From positions 65,816,969 to 65,880,968 of the forward strand of contig OX377205.1 in the NCBI GenBank assembly GCA_947396885.1: a stretch of 64,000 bases of DNA, written 5' to 3'. Position 1 is the stretch's first letter. Each line of letters opens with the position of its first letter. Shown one piece after another: positions 24,301-33,699 of the stretch. The notes beneath the pieces were generated by a model. That model had not been told where the DNA came from. It searched no databases and saw nothing but the letters and a program-made list of their open reading frames with translations. Source of the stretch: Heligmosomoides polygyrus polygyrus. Its lineage: Eukaryota; Nematoda; Chromadorea; Rhabditida; Heligmosomidae. Made by a program: the position numbers and the translations under genes.

Positions 24301-25493
24301 TTGTAAGTTTATCAAGCGCTCCCCTCCCCCCCCCCCCCCCCGAACCCTATTTGCGCCGGAATGCCTCTCGCTGCTAATGATTCTCCCAACGTGAAAGATT
24401 ACCGAAAACACCCCCTCGACAAAATATTGTCTTTCATACACATCGAGCGCCAAAACCAAATACAGCCCAGTTTAAACATTCTGTTGATGCAGGTTGTAGA
24501 TGCTTCAAGCTTAAGTTATCCCTACACCGATCCATTTGAAAGTTCCTGTGCACTACGCCTTCCCCTTCTGCCATTTTCCTCTACTCCTCATAGTTTCCTT
24601 TCTTAGTCATGCTTTTCGGTTAGTAAGTCGAAATACATGACGAACGCTAAAGGAAACTATGAACAACAGCGAAATCATTAAAAACTCGAAAAGGGGAGAA
24701 GGAAACGGAAGGAAACGACGGAGGCGTAGTCAACACCACCATGCACTGGTTGAACTAGGTCTGGACTGTTGCGTGGAACCGCACGAGTGCTGTACGAAAA
24801 CTCCCTCATTTTTTGCGCACAACCAGAGTAACCTTTGGCTGTTCAGTCGCGAATTAATGTGGCCTCCCCGGGTAGAAAAGTGGAGCCTTGGAGAGGATGG
24901 TGTTCCGTACTTATCGAGGCGGAATGGAGTCAGTGTGTCAGGAAAGAACAATCAGTGCCATGGATCTATCGTATCACCATTACCCTGTGAAGCAGATAAC
25001 AGTGCAGCAGCCTTTCCTAGCCGGAAAGAATCACTAGAAATGCGAAACAAATGTAAACAGTGTGGCCTACACCGGCTAGAAAATGTTAAAGAAAAGTCCT
25101 CTAGTAGGTCAGTTCACGGTGTCTCCTGCAAACTAGGGTGCTTTCAGTTTTACCATCGTTGTCAAGGAGTCAGAATGGAGTGCGCCCATCAGCTAACTAG
25201 AGTCGTGTAGTACGTTGTGATGGTTTGCATTTATTCGCTGTTTAGTGTTTCACTCTAGATCGGCACCCTGAAACGGTTGTCTCACCGCTAGAAAGGCTCG
25301 ACATGCTATCATGTCGTAGGATATGTAGAGAGGCCATCCTCGTGTAGGAGGGAGAGCAATCCTCACCAATATTGCTCCCAACGAACAATTCAAGCAACAA
25401 ACAGAACTGAACCAACCTCTGCTCTGTAGCCTTCACTGGCTTCGCTGCTTTTGTGATGTTGGGTTTCACAAGGATACGGTTTCGTCTGAGCAT
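3336..25493 (-). CDS. BDP1: TFIIIB subunit BDP1 (B''), at least 24 exons
   Basis: RNA polymerase III initiation factor: with TBP and BRF1 it opens promoters of tRNA, 5S and U6 genes in the nucleus. Exons (high to low): 25493-25417, 22995-22871, 22066-21975, 21898-21795, 21717-21522, 21455-21357, 20456-20360, 20305-20181, 20125-19836, 18766-18640, 17182-17056, 16994-16861, 15903-15785, 15720-15594, 11572-11442, 11387-11258, 10169-9967, 9693-9590, 9510-9381, 9245-9139, 9080-8948, 4342-4215, 4150-4024, 3651-3336. The start MLRRNRILVKPN matches the family N-terminus. MDMIYWNPKKEKG and VKLGPDGKLVLDE are family signatures. The SANT domain runs from WSEKETELFY to FPTRARNELKSKYNREER over two exons. 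Lys/Glu and acidic-serine tracts follow, then repeated C-terminal cassettes. Intron phases agree at all but two joins (16861 to 15903; 9967 to 9693), where an exon is missing or misdrawn. Predicted length is about 1,100 residues. Confidence 0.9.
4024..4342 (-). repeat. Fourth, diverged BDP1 exon pair
   Basis: Exons 4342-4215 (phase 2 to 1) and 4150-4024 (phase 1 to 2) are joined by a 64-nt intron. They have the same phase pattern as the three cassettes upstream in the gene. The second exon is 127 nt and ends with a weak echo of the cassette end (RSSQPLINESTK). The similarity is low, so shared origin is inferred mainly from phase and length. Confidence 0.5.
4343..5839. other. BDP1 intron, 3' part
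   Basis: Intron sequence between the exons ending at 8948 and starting at 4342. I found no repeat or coding segment that I can name here. A polyC run of 14 lies at 5771-5784. Confidence 0.4.
5840..8290 (-). pseudogene. RTE-type LINE inside a BDP1 intron, heavily decayed
   Basis: Reads on the minus strand in broken frames. The endonuclease end is at 8290-7850 (VIIVAGDLVGA, RKRDSHLISYYSGSTKTQ, LVRDRDRSLVTDAK). A linker follows. Reverse transcriptase pieces are LDLKKAFDRVPYEVV (about 6905-6955), GVHQG (about 6760) and YAYDV (about 6680), where the catalytic YADD has become YAYD. The thumb and C-terminal part is at 6450-6034 (RSKIYGTVVRPITMYGAECC, RWYGHVLRGEE, KRPRGRPKQRWTD). The 3' end near 5840 has a GAA-rich tail, as usual for this family. 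Many frameshifts and stops make it inactive. It lies in the same orientation as the host gene. Confidence 0.85.
8520..8706 (+). repeat. 3' tail of an unidentified retroposon
   Basis: A T-rich stretch ends with a small palindrome (GCCGATTTCGGCAC) and then (AATA)n at about 8689-8705, which looks like the 3' end of a LINE or SINE in plus orientation, opposite to the RTE next to it. No coding part is attached. Confidence 0.35.
8948..11572 (-). repeat. Tandem two-exon cassettes in BDP1 C-terminal region
   Basis: Three exon pairs repeat: 11572-11442 with 11387-11258, 9693-9590 with 9510-9381, 9245-9139 with 9080-8948. In each pair the first exon goes from phase 2 to phase 1 and the second from phase 1 to phase 2, so a whole pair can be duplicated without shifting frame. 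The second exons are 130, 130 and 133 nt and share G(V/I)PR(A/T)AW, then a Lys-rich stretch, then (A)N(T/N)KR at the end. The first exons are Ser/Thr/Glu-rich. Two of them (11572-11442 and 9693-9590) begin in a similar Lys-rich way (SDPRTKQTTT, SSSKTKRNLKKTT); the third (9245-9139) does not share this start. The exon at 10169-9967 starts in the same phase but does not look like either type. Human BDP1 also has C-terminal repeats, but of another sequence. Confidence 0.8.
11712..12751 (-). mobile_element. Mariner remnant in a BDP1 intron
   Basis: On the minus strand fragments of a mariner transposase are readable: a helix-turn-helix piece near 12300-12345 (MADKLGLSNSTI), a middle piece near 12080-12200, DNARPHSSLMARQKLTKLNWE near 12000-12060, and a C-terminal piece near 11815-11870. 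The right end at about 12728-12751 reads GGGTTGTTCAATAATTAA on the minus strand, the same as the left end of the element at 29.72 kb; the left end is eroded. Many stops and shifts are present. Confidence 0.7.
12752..13920. other. BDP1 intron without recognisable features
   Basis: AT-rich intron between two mariner-type insertions. I see no conserved coding segment or repeat. Confidence 0.4.
13921..14956. mobile_element. Mariner-type foldback element of 1,036 bp with long inverted arms
   Basis: Flanked by TA (13919-13920 and 14957-14958). Both ends read GGTTGTCCCATAAGTCC or close to it (the right end GGTTGTCCCATTAGTCC). Similarity of the two arms continues for roughly 450-500 bp each, including the shared stretch TGCGCAAATGGCTACTTTT. 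No transposase is present. It lies in a BDP1 intron. The TA duplication and the GGTTGTC end fit a non-autonomous Tc1/mariner element. Confidence 0.75.
17183..18639. other. BDP1 intron
   Basis: The long intron between exons 18766-18640 and 17182-17056. I see no repeat or coding segment here that I can name. Confidence 0.4.
22440..24365 (+). repeat. Dispersed C-tract plus TATTTGCGCCG motif, three copies
   Basis: Three sites in BDP1 introns 1 and 2 combine a run of C with the same following motif: about 22648-22681 (tract, then CTCTATTTGCGCCG), 24142-24165 (tract, then CGTATTTGCGCCG) and 24315-24358 (17-C run, then CCTATTTGCGCCG). A run of 18 G lies at 22461-22478. The surrounding bases differ, so the copies are short. 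Confidence 0.6.
23513..23881. mobile_element. 369-bp Harbinger-like MITE in BDP1 intron 1
   Basis: Ends read GGGTCTGTTCATACTTCGCG and, from the other side, AGGCCTGTTCATACTTCGCG. They are flanked by TTA at 23510-23512 and 23882-23884. GC-rich subterminal repeats of the GCGACAGCAGCGAC type recur inside. No coding capacity is credible; the open frames on both strands follow from the composition. The 3-bp TTA duplication fits PIF/Harbinger. Confidence 0.75.
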
Positions 25494-25520
25494 AACAAGC
25501 GAGGACGGAGATCTGTAAGC
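25494..25520 (-). promoter_or_regulatory. Probable spliced-leader acceptor and short 5' UTR of BDP1
   Basis: On the minus strand TTGCTTACAG ends at 25513, 19 nt before the ATG at 25493. The exon frame is not needed upstream of it. In nematodes such a site just before a start codon usually takes the trans-spliced leader SL1. A normal upstream non-coding exon is the alternative. Confidence 0.5.
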
Positions 25521-27384
25521 AATACATGTACAGCACACAAAGTACGAGAATTCCTAGGAAGAACCATCTTAGCAACTTGTGCGTATGCGACATCTGTTCC
25601 TAGCTACGGCAAGGATAGCCCTTCTTCTCATAAATACGTATTCGTGCTTAACATTTCCACCAAAACAGCTTCTTGGACAAATGATATCATGTCATGAGGA
25701 AGAAAGACGATGGATCTTCGCTGAGCATTTGCACATGAATCTATTCTACTTGGGGAGGGAGAAGAAGCAAGTGCAATCCTGTTTGGATGACCACCCGTGG
25801 TGCAAATCTAAGAAGGAGCACACCTCCATTCCCCTTCGTAACATCCCTGGAATTTGCCCGAATGCGTTTGGAATGAGAGGTTTAGTCTGGACACACGTAA
25901 ATGTATTACATCTCATAACAGTATCAAAGCATGCTGCGAATATGGTAAAGCTGGTGGTTATGGAACGGATGCATAGCGGACACCTCTCAGGACTTGCCCA
26001 ACTCAAACTCTAAAGAATCCAACACCGGAAGAACATGTATGCACATACGTGAAAATGAAACGAAACAGCGAGAAAAGTGGATTGCTCGATTTTGATTCTC
26101 CCCATTCACGATAATGAAGCAGACCACTACGTTTACACACTCCACCAATTAGTTTGAGATCGTTGAAAATTTTAAGAATAACTGGAACTCCCATATTCAC
26201 GAACGATGGGAGCAAAATTGAACCTGAAATGTTGTATGCGCTAAATATTAACTTAAGTTCAACTACTATTTCTTAGTGGGAAACAAAAATTAGTCTGCCT
26301 AACTACGACCAAACCAGGAATAGTTCTTCAAGGGCTGAAATATCTAAGTGAAAATCTGAGGTGAATTTTTGAATACTAACGTGCAAAAGAATAGTTCGTG
26401 AAAATGAGCGCTCATTCATCTCGTTCTTCCAAGAATGATCCTATGTGGTAACCTATGACACTAAAAACACATAACGAGCAATTACAACTAGCCATTCAAG
26501 GGAGCATAGGCGAGGGACAAAGGGAGAATGAACAGCAACTGTGGACCGCGGTTACTCGGACCGCCCGCGTGAGAGTACGCACGGCGGTCGCTGGCATGCT
26601 GCCAGCGTTCTGTTTCCGCACATTACTGGCTAAAGCGGGCGATCGGAAACCTGTGCGAGATAGTACATCTCGATATTCTTGCTGTATTTCTATGATTACT
26701 CGCTGGAATTCATGTTACTAGGGATCAACATCAAGATATTCTCTATATTCTACAACAATGCACTCACGCGAACTCTGAAGACGGACGGATCTGAAATATT
26801 GGTAAACAGACAATGAACACAACATAACATAACATTTACATTAGTTGGGAGAATCCTTTTCGTGGTTTCTGGCTTTCTTCATGAGAATGTGTTTCGTTAC
26901 GTTTTGGCGAATTCGGAGCAGGGTCAAGCGTGAGGTGCGAATCTTGAAGAAAATTTACGACCCCCCCCCCTTCCCAAGCGAGTTTGTACGACCCCCTCCC
27001 TTGTCTCCATCACTGGTTTATTTCTTATCTTCATAATTTTTTCAATGTTTTATGTGATTTTTGTACGCATTAACAGATGTTAGTATTGACTGCTTAAATT
27101 ATTTGATTAATTAAAGCACAGTTGAATAAAGCTTTTAATTCTGATTATTGTGTGGTAAAAAATAAAGATTTTCTGTCGGCAGATTTCGAGTGGATGAGAG
27201 GTGTTGAATTTTTTTTTCAATTTTATTTAGGATGTTATGGAAACGACGGCATTCTACCTGGAGGAGCGACATCTACATCCAAAATTGTATTGTATAAAAT
27301 TGCAAGTATTACTTACTAATGGTGACTTAAGTGCTTTCCTTACGAGAATTTTTTAAGGGCTCTTCTGACGGAGTCGCAGCCCAA
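25521..27384. other. Intergenic, no assigned gene
   Basis: There are two modest open frames on the plus strand (25579-26013, 26455-26721) with no recognisable domain, splice pattern or repeat; I do not call them genes. Around 27120-27320 a stretch reads with a weak echo (YCVVK, LYKI) of the segment at 27385-27530, so it may be an older copy of the outer arm of the foldback that follows. A CGACCCCCCCC tract lies at 26960-26990. Confidence 0.4.
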
Positions 27385-29150
27385 AGATGGACTTCTTGCG
27401 GAAATTTTTTTAAACCTTCTGAAAGAAAGTACATCAGAGACTGAAATCGTACCATATAAAATTCTAAGCCGTGATTATTGTTCAATAAAAGAAAACCAAC
27501 CTTCTTCGCAGCGATCTTCGATATGATTAGGGCGAACCGTATTGAAAATGTTAGTTTTTCATGGGAAATTAATTATTTTCTTCCTAGAACAGACTACCTA
27601 TGCAGTTAAAATTGTGGCGCAAAAAGTTTCCAGCCTAGACCAAAGCAAAGTGAAAAAATCATGGTTTTCTGAATTGAACAAGTTGGATCGACCTCTGGTC
27701 AATACTGCACCGACGTCACTGGATCGACAAAATTTGACGTTCACAAAAATTATCATAACTCGGTAAGTTTTTCAAAATTTGAAAAAGCCAAAAACTTTTT
27801 GAAAAATAGAATAATAGAGCTTTTTATCGTATAAAAACAGCCATCAAAAAAGAGGTCTTCATGAGGGCGCTTTGCGTTTGACTTTTGACGGAAAAAGTTG
27901 AAAGGTTTTGAATAAATAATCGTAACTCGGTTAGTTTTTTGAAATAAAAAAAACCCAAGAGCTTTTTGAACACTAGAGGAAATGCGCTTTCTTATCATAT
28001 ATATGGTGGGATTCTTATCATATATGAATCAGTTTTGAAAAAGGGGATCTTCATGCGCGGCGGGGGGTGCGATTTTTGGTCGATTTTTGCAGAAATACCT
28101 GCCAAAAATCGCACCCCCCGCTGCGCATGAAGATCCCCTTTTTCAAAACTGATTCATATATGATAAGAAATCGCATTTCCTCTAGTTTTCAAAAAGTTCT
28201 TGGCTTTTTTCAATTTCAAAAAAAAACTAACCGAGTTATGATCGTTTTTGTGAAGTCGTTCCCAGTTTCTGTGGATCTCGCAGTGACGTCGTTGGAACGA
28301 CTTCACAAAAACGGTCATAACTCGGTTAGTTTTTTTGAAATTGAAAAAAGCCAAGAGCTTTTTTTTTGAAAAAGAGGAAACGCGCTTTTTCACTATATAT
28401 AAATCATTTTTGAAAAAGGGGATCTTCATGCGCGGCGGGGGGGGGGGTGCGGTTTTTGGCAAGTATTTCTGCAAAAATCGACCAAAAATCGCACCCTCCC
28501 CCCCCGCCGCGCATGAAGATCCCTCTTTTCAAAACTGATTCATATATGATAAGAAAGCGCATTTCCTCTAGTTTTCAAAAAGCTCTTGACTTTTTTCAAT
28601 TTCAAGAAACTAATCGAGTTAGGATTTTTTACACAAAATCACCTCAATTTTTTCACTCAAAAACCGAAGGCTCCCGCCTCGTATGAAGACCTCTCTTATG
28701 AAAAATGGTTCCTACATGGTTAGAAAGCAATTTTCTCTAGTTTCTAGAAAGCCATTGGCTTTTTCAATTTTTGCAAAACTTACCGAGTTATAGTCATTTT
28801 TGTAAACGTCGAATTTCTTCGCTTCTATGACGTCAGTGCCATATCGACCAGTGGTCGATCCAATCTATTCGCTTCAGAAAACCATCATTCTCACACTGTG
28901 CATTGAACAAGACTTGAAACTTCCTGTGGCAAGATTTCAACTGCTTCGGGTAAAAATTAATTAATTTTTCTTGAAAAACGAAAAATTCAAATACGATCCG
29001 CCCTAATCATATCGGAGATCGCTGCTAAGAAGCTTAGCTTTTTATTGTATAATACTCATGACCTAAGATAGCATGAAGCATAATTTCACTCTCGCATGTT
29101 CTTTCCTTCAGAAGATAGAACAATTTTTCCGCGAGAACACCATCTACAGT
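27385..29150. repeat. Foldback of about 1.77 kb with nested palindromes
   Basis: The outer arms pair: GATTAGGGCG and GCAGCGATCT(T/C)CGATATGAT at 27505-27535 recur inverted at 28995-29030, and the match extends outward to about 27385 and 29150. The overall centre is near 28275. Inside, a unit containing GGGATCTTCATGCGCGGCGG, TTTGGTCGATTTTTGCAG and AACTCGGTTAGTTTTT alternates orientation, with extra palindrome centres near 28090 and 28470. Outer arms read open for 40-50 codons, which may mean the element captured coding sequence. No target duplication was found. Confidence 0.7.
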
Positions 29151-29346
29151 GGCGATCGATGATATCGGAGAACGCAAAGGCTCCACGTATTTCGGAGTGA
29201 CCTGCTCATACATATCCTATCCTATCCTAAGGCTTTATTGTTTACTATATATGTATATTATATAGAGGTTTTGGATTTGTTCAAGCTGTGTTTCTTTCCG
29301 GCACGTCGTCTCCTTCAGGTAGGAAAATGCTGTTGCTCAAAATGCA

Positions 29347-29532
29347 GATTGCAGCCTCTTCTGCTGAACGTGCAAAGACAGCGGGGCTGCAGCCTCTATC
29401 GCTGAAAGTGCAAAGACAGCGGGGCTGCAGCCTCCTCTGCTGAAAGTGCAAAGACAGCGGGGCTGCAGCCTCCTTCGCTGAAAGTGCAAAGACAGCAGGG
29501 CTGGAGTCTCCTCTGCTGAAAGTGCAAAATTG
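29347..29532 (+). repeat. 38-bp minisatellite, about five copies
   Basis: The unit has GGGCTGCAGCCTC, CTGAAAGTGCAAAGACAGC and small changes between copies. It lies just upstream of a TATA box. CTGCAG and AGCAGAGG make short palindromes in each unit. Confidence 0.85.
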
Positions 29533-29546
29533 CTGATTGCCGGCTC

Positions 29547-29554
29547 TATAAAAG
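29547..29554 (+). promoter_or_regulatory. TATA box downstream of the minisatellite
   Basis: TATAAAAG in a GC-rich setting, about 170 bp before a mariner insertion and 730 bp before the first hAT-like exon. Two similar segments (AAG(C/T)TGTGTTTCTT at about 29284 and 29597) flank the box. It could be the promoter of the hAT-like gene or of a lost element. Confidence 0.4.
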
Positions 29555-29716
29555 CAGCAGCGAGGTAGGTGGCAATCTTCGCGGGCTACTTTCTCAAGTT
29601 GTGTTTCTTGCTGGCGAGCGTCTTTTTCGAGTAGAAACTTTCAGTAGATAGTAGAGTTTTCAATTTCATCACCGTTCATCTCTTGATTACAAATGCAATC
29701 CGACTGCTTACATAGT

Positions 29717-30120
29717 GGGTTGTTCAATAATTAACGTAATTTTTTCATATTTTTCGAAGTGAATTTGTTTATATTAACAAACATCAATACTCAATGACAT
29801 ATTGACCATTTTGTTGGATGACCGTTTGCCGCCTTTCGGTTCGGGGGAAGATGAAAAATTCCTTTTGTTAAAAATGAGTTGCACCAGTTCTTCGCTTCAG
29901 AAGCGAAGAAGAACGGCTGAATTCGATACGCCAAGCTTCTCTGCCATCTTTCGAGTTGTCATACGCCGGTTAGTTTCTATTAACGCCTTTATTTCATCGT
30001 CATTTCTAGTGATTGTGCGATCCGTATGTGGTGCGTCTGGCACATTAAAATTTCCAGATCGAAAGCGAGAAAAGCAACGCTGGCACGACGTTCAGTAAGG
30101 CAGTCCTCGCCATAGAGAGA
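29717..30120 (-). mobile_element. Internally deleted mariner, related to the one at 11.7-12.75 kb
   Basis: The left end GGGTTGTTCAATAATTAA equals the right end of the 11.7-kb copy. Reading on the minus strand, the N-terminal part of a mariner transposase (RFRSGNFNVPDAPH, then KMAEKLGVSNS near 29920-29950) joins directly to the C-terminal part near 29800-29890. The central catalytic part is missing. I did not find the other terminal repeat. Confidence 0.6.
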
Positions 30121-30279
30121 GTAGCAAGTGGCAATGTGTCCTTCACTTCTTGAATCACTACTGCTTGAGTTCATTCCTCTCTCGCTCGCTAGCGAATGTC
30201 ATCCGATGATCAACGAAATCTCTACGCTACGTTTAACAACTTCAGCGAAATCACAGTATTTCGAGCTCACCTTAAATGA

Positions 30280-32396
30280 AGCCTGTTCCGGCAACTCGCG
30301 CATAAATTTGAACGAATATGGTCTACTTGTGCTCAATACGAAATCTCATCGAGTGAGTTTTTTTCTTCGACTCCAAATTGCTTTTAGCGTACATCACTTT
30401 TTAGGTGAGTAAGCCAGACCACTTCAAAACCATCACATTTGTGGACTTTAACAACCACAAATGGCCTCGCAACGAAGGAAAATTGGACAAATACGTCATT
30501 GTTGGTAGTTCAGCTGAGAAGACCACATCTTTCAACTGGAATTTCTACAGCAGAGCTGATAAGACTGCTAAGTGTTCGCGTTTCGTGAACTGGCCGCAGT
30601 GCCTTGTTCGTCCATTGGATCCAAATCAGCGTTGCATAATCGATCCATTCTTCTCTTCCCCAGCAACACCTCTGCAGGACGCCAAATCACCACAGACAGT
30701 CTTTGCGTTGGTTCATCTCCCTAACGCCAATGACGCTAATCAATTTGCGAACTACTTCAGTCTTATAATGACTACTGCCTTCAGAAATGTCCATTATCGG
30801 CGAGATCAACTGGATGTTTCAATAGTTAACCAGAATTTTTTGGATTTCTAAGAAGATCAAGCACATTGTTGCGTTCTCACCAACAAACGATCGAAGTCAA
30901 ATGTTGCCGATGGACCGACTCACCGAACTTTTTGGATGTCGAGCAACAATCGTTGCTCAATACCTTCCTCCGGACGCAGTCAACGATGTCGTTTCTGTGC
31001 CTTTCTGCGAATGCCGTTGGGCCCTTTCTATTCGATCTCCAGGAAGTGACAATCACTGTGAGGTAGAAAAGTTCAAGAGCATATTACCAGAGATTCCGAT
31101 ACTTTCTCTTCACCCATATAGACCTTGTGCTGCTGACGTGAGAGCGGAATCGCATGACGTCCATGTACCTGATTCATCTGGTGACGGAATCCAAATGGAT
31201 ACAACTGATTTTCGCTCGGAAGATCGGCATATCTCCTCAACAACATCTCCTGAGCAACAACATGTATGCGCACGCCATTGGGACACTATGCTGTCCTGGA
31301 TGAGTATCTTAGACTCGAAAATCGGCGATTTAGCCCAATGCGTAAATGAGATATCATCAGGACTAAAAAAACGGAACATTCTATATGAAGAAGGACTAGA
31401 ACTTGGAACTGAAGAAAAGAGGAAAGAATTCGGCCTACACAGAAACTCCGACGCAAGGGAGCGCTTGAAGAAAGATCTTGCTCTTCTAGAAATTGACGGT
31501 CACAAGCTAACCTACAAGCAGAACGGAATGCTTATGAATATAGCCTGGGTGAGCTATTATAGAGACTCTTCGCGTCCGAACGCTGACTTCTCTCGGTGCA
31601 AACAATGCAACAGAGAAGGCGACTCTTCCTAATCCTTCCGCTGACCATGATGTATGCGAAGCATTGGATGTAGAAGCAGAAAGAAATGAGAGGAAGAGGA
31701 AGCAACCTGGAGAGGGCTCGTGTGCGCTGAATATCAATTTACTAGGAGCCGGCCATGTTTTGTGTCTCAAACTGTATCGAGGCCTATCAACCCTGACAAA
31801 GGCGGTAGGGATAAGACTGCATACACGATAGCACAAGAGGGTTTACCATTCGCTAAGCAGTTTCCTCTAGTACTAATGGCAATGAAATCTGGATCTGTTT
31901 CAGCTACTGCGCACCCCGAAGCCACAACAGCACAACGAATGGTGAAGCAAATTGCGTTACATATGAAGTACGATATGTTAAACTACATCATAAGCAATGA
32001 TTTACCATTATCATTGCTCGCGGACGGAACTTCAAATGAAGGAGTAAAGTGGATCGTTTTCCTCATTCGAACAGTTTCGGCAAATCGGCCCATCACCTTC
32101 CACTTCTCTCTAGTTGAAGTGGAAAGTGAGACTTCAAGTGACATCGTCGACGCCCTTTGCCGCGTTCTGCAAAGCTACAGCTCCTGGGCGAGGCCCTACG
32201 GATTATGGACGGAACCTTACAACTTCGCCATGAGAAGACTTGTAGCGCTCTCAAGCGACGGTGCTTCAGTGATGACGGGAAGCATTGGCGGCGTTCACGA
32301 AAAACTAAAACAGTTACTATCGAATTCGGAGAGTCAAAGAAACAATTTACTTTTATCAATCTGTTCCGCTCATAAACTTGATCTTGCGGTAACGTC
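30280..32396 (+). pseudogene. hAT-transposase-like gene, 5' part
   Basis: Multi-exon coding sequence. A short exon ends NEYGLLVLNTKSHR with a GTGAG donor near 30353. Longer open segments follow at 30405-30851, 30901-31550, 31580-31780 and 31720-32396. The last one has the hAT core: KQIALHMKYD, LSLLADGTSNEG, SSDGASVMTG and CSAHKLDLAV. Between 31550 and 31720 the frame changes, by an unmarked intron or a shift. The segment stops where the BEL/Pao element begins and resumes after it at 37006. It could be a transposon with introns or a host-adopted gene; no terminal inverted repeats were found. Confidence 0.7.
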
Positions 32397-33079
32397 TGTC
32401 ATGACTTCCGTATCGCGGAGTCATGATACTTCCTTCAATCGATAATCGGTTAAGGGCCTGCCGGCCTGGAGGCGAGTTCGATGGACTGCCCGCCCCATGG
32501 AAACTGTATATAAGCAGTTGCCACGGGGCAGCGGGGCAGCTTTGGCGGCCTTGGCAGTTTTGGTAGCTTCGGCAGCTGCTGAGACGCCCACGGCCACGGC
32601 TTCGGCTACGGCTACTTGGCCTCTCAAGGGCTGTAGCCCTCTCAATACCCATCAGTAGCCCTCTCAAGACTCGGCTCGACTCGGCTCGGTTCGGTTCCTC
32701 GCTCCCGTCCGAGACGCGGCTCGAACCTCGCAAGATCTAGCTCAGGCGCCTGTGCGCCTCAACCGACAGCCACAAGGGCTCGGACAGTTCATCCTGTCCG
32801 AGGCCCAATCCGAGGCTCGTACCATAACGAAGAGGCTCAGGGTCAACATGACCCAGCCAAAGAGACTGAAGAACTAACTAGAAGAGTCCAGGCCAACAGG
32901 CCTACACTAACGATGAGAGGGACAATACGAGCAAAACTACAAGATCCACAGTGAGAGTTATAAGAAGTGTTCGCCATTCAATATATTGTTGTCACGCACA
33001 ATAAACAATGAGTAAAGAAGCCTGAATAATCTTCTACCATATGAACCAGCAAACCTATTGGACCGTGATGCAGTCCAAA
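32397..33079 (+). repeat. 5' LTR (683 bp)
   Basis: Begins TGTCATGACTTCCGTATCGC and ends GATGCAGTCCAAA. TATATAAG at 32507-32514 is a good core promoter and AATAAA at 33000-33005 a poly(A) signal. A block of about 75 bp near 32750-32826 is absent from the other LTR. Confidence 0.9.
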
Positions 33080-33440
33080 CATGGTGCAGCGGCCGGTTCA
33101 AACGAACTCAGGCCATTCGAAGCCATGCACCAAACATGGTGCATCGGCCGGTTCAAACGAACTCAGGCCATTCGAAGCCATGCACCAAACATGGTGCATC
33201 GGCCGGTTCAAACGAAATCAGGCCCAAACGATCCCACACGCCGAAAGGTGCTCCGGACGAAACAAAACTATTTCAGACAAAAGTAAAACTCCGGCACCAA
33301 GGCACCGACGGTTCAAATGAGCCCAATCACCATAAAAGGTGCACTAATCCATTCGAACGATTGCAAGCACCAAAAAGGTGTACCAGACGATTCAGGCGAA
33401 CTCATGCACCAAAAAGGTGCAGTAGACGATCAGAAGAAAA
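33080..33440 (+). repeat. Leader repeats with triplicated primer-binding-like site
   Basis: A 55-bp unit starts at 33080, 33135 and 33190. Each holds TGGTGCA(G/T)CGGCCGGTTC, which in the first unit stands two bases after the LTR, where a tRNA primer site is expected. Shorter decayed units follow to about 33440, each with a small hairpin of CACC and GGTG around five A. Confidence 0.7.
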
Positions 33441-33457
33441 CTTCGACTCCCACTTCA

Positions 33458-33585
33458 AAAACACTAATACTAATAATACTAATACTAAGATTAATGCTAA
33501 CACTAACATTAATACTAATACTAATACTATTACTAAAACTAATACTAATACTAATACTAATACTAATACTAACAACAAAAATGAT
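33458..33585 (+). repeat. (CTAATA)n microsatellite in the leader
   Basis: Runs of ACTAATACTAAT with some interruptions. Open frames on both strands here are an effect of the simple repeat. Confidence 0.9.
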
Positions 33586-33699
33586 AAAAAAATCTTCAAA
33601 AATCTAAAAAACATATAAATCAAAAATATTAATAATCAAAAATCCAAAAAAAACAGACGTCCGCCTAAATTCCCCTCTTTACGGGTACAAGCCAGGCTC

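Noticed and set aside
24659..25210. 183-codon plus-strand frame inside BDP1 intron 1
   Set aside because: No domain, no splice pattern, ordinary intron composition, and antisense to the gene. It could be chance; I found nothing to support a protein.
25579..26013. 144-codon plus-strand frame upstream of BDP1
   Set aside because: Overlaps the BDP1 start region on the other strand and shows no recognisable family or signal.
33080..33440. CRISPR-like array
   Set aside because: Units are contiguous tandem copies without unique spacers, in a eukaryotic LTR element leader.
33402..33623. Leu/Val-rich membrane protein on the minus strand
   Set aside because: It is the translation of the (CTAATA)n microsatellite.
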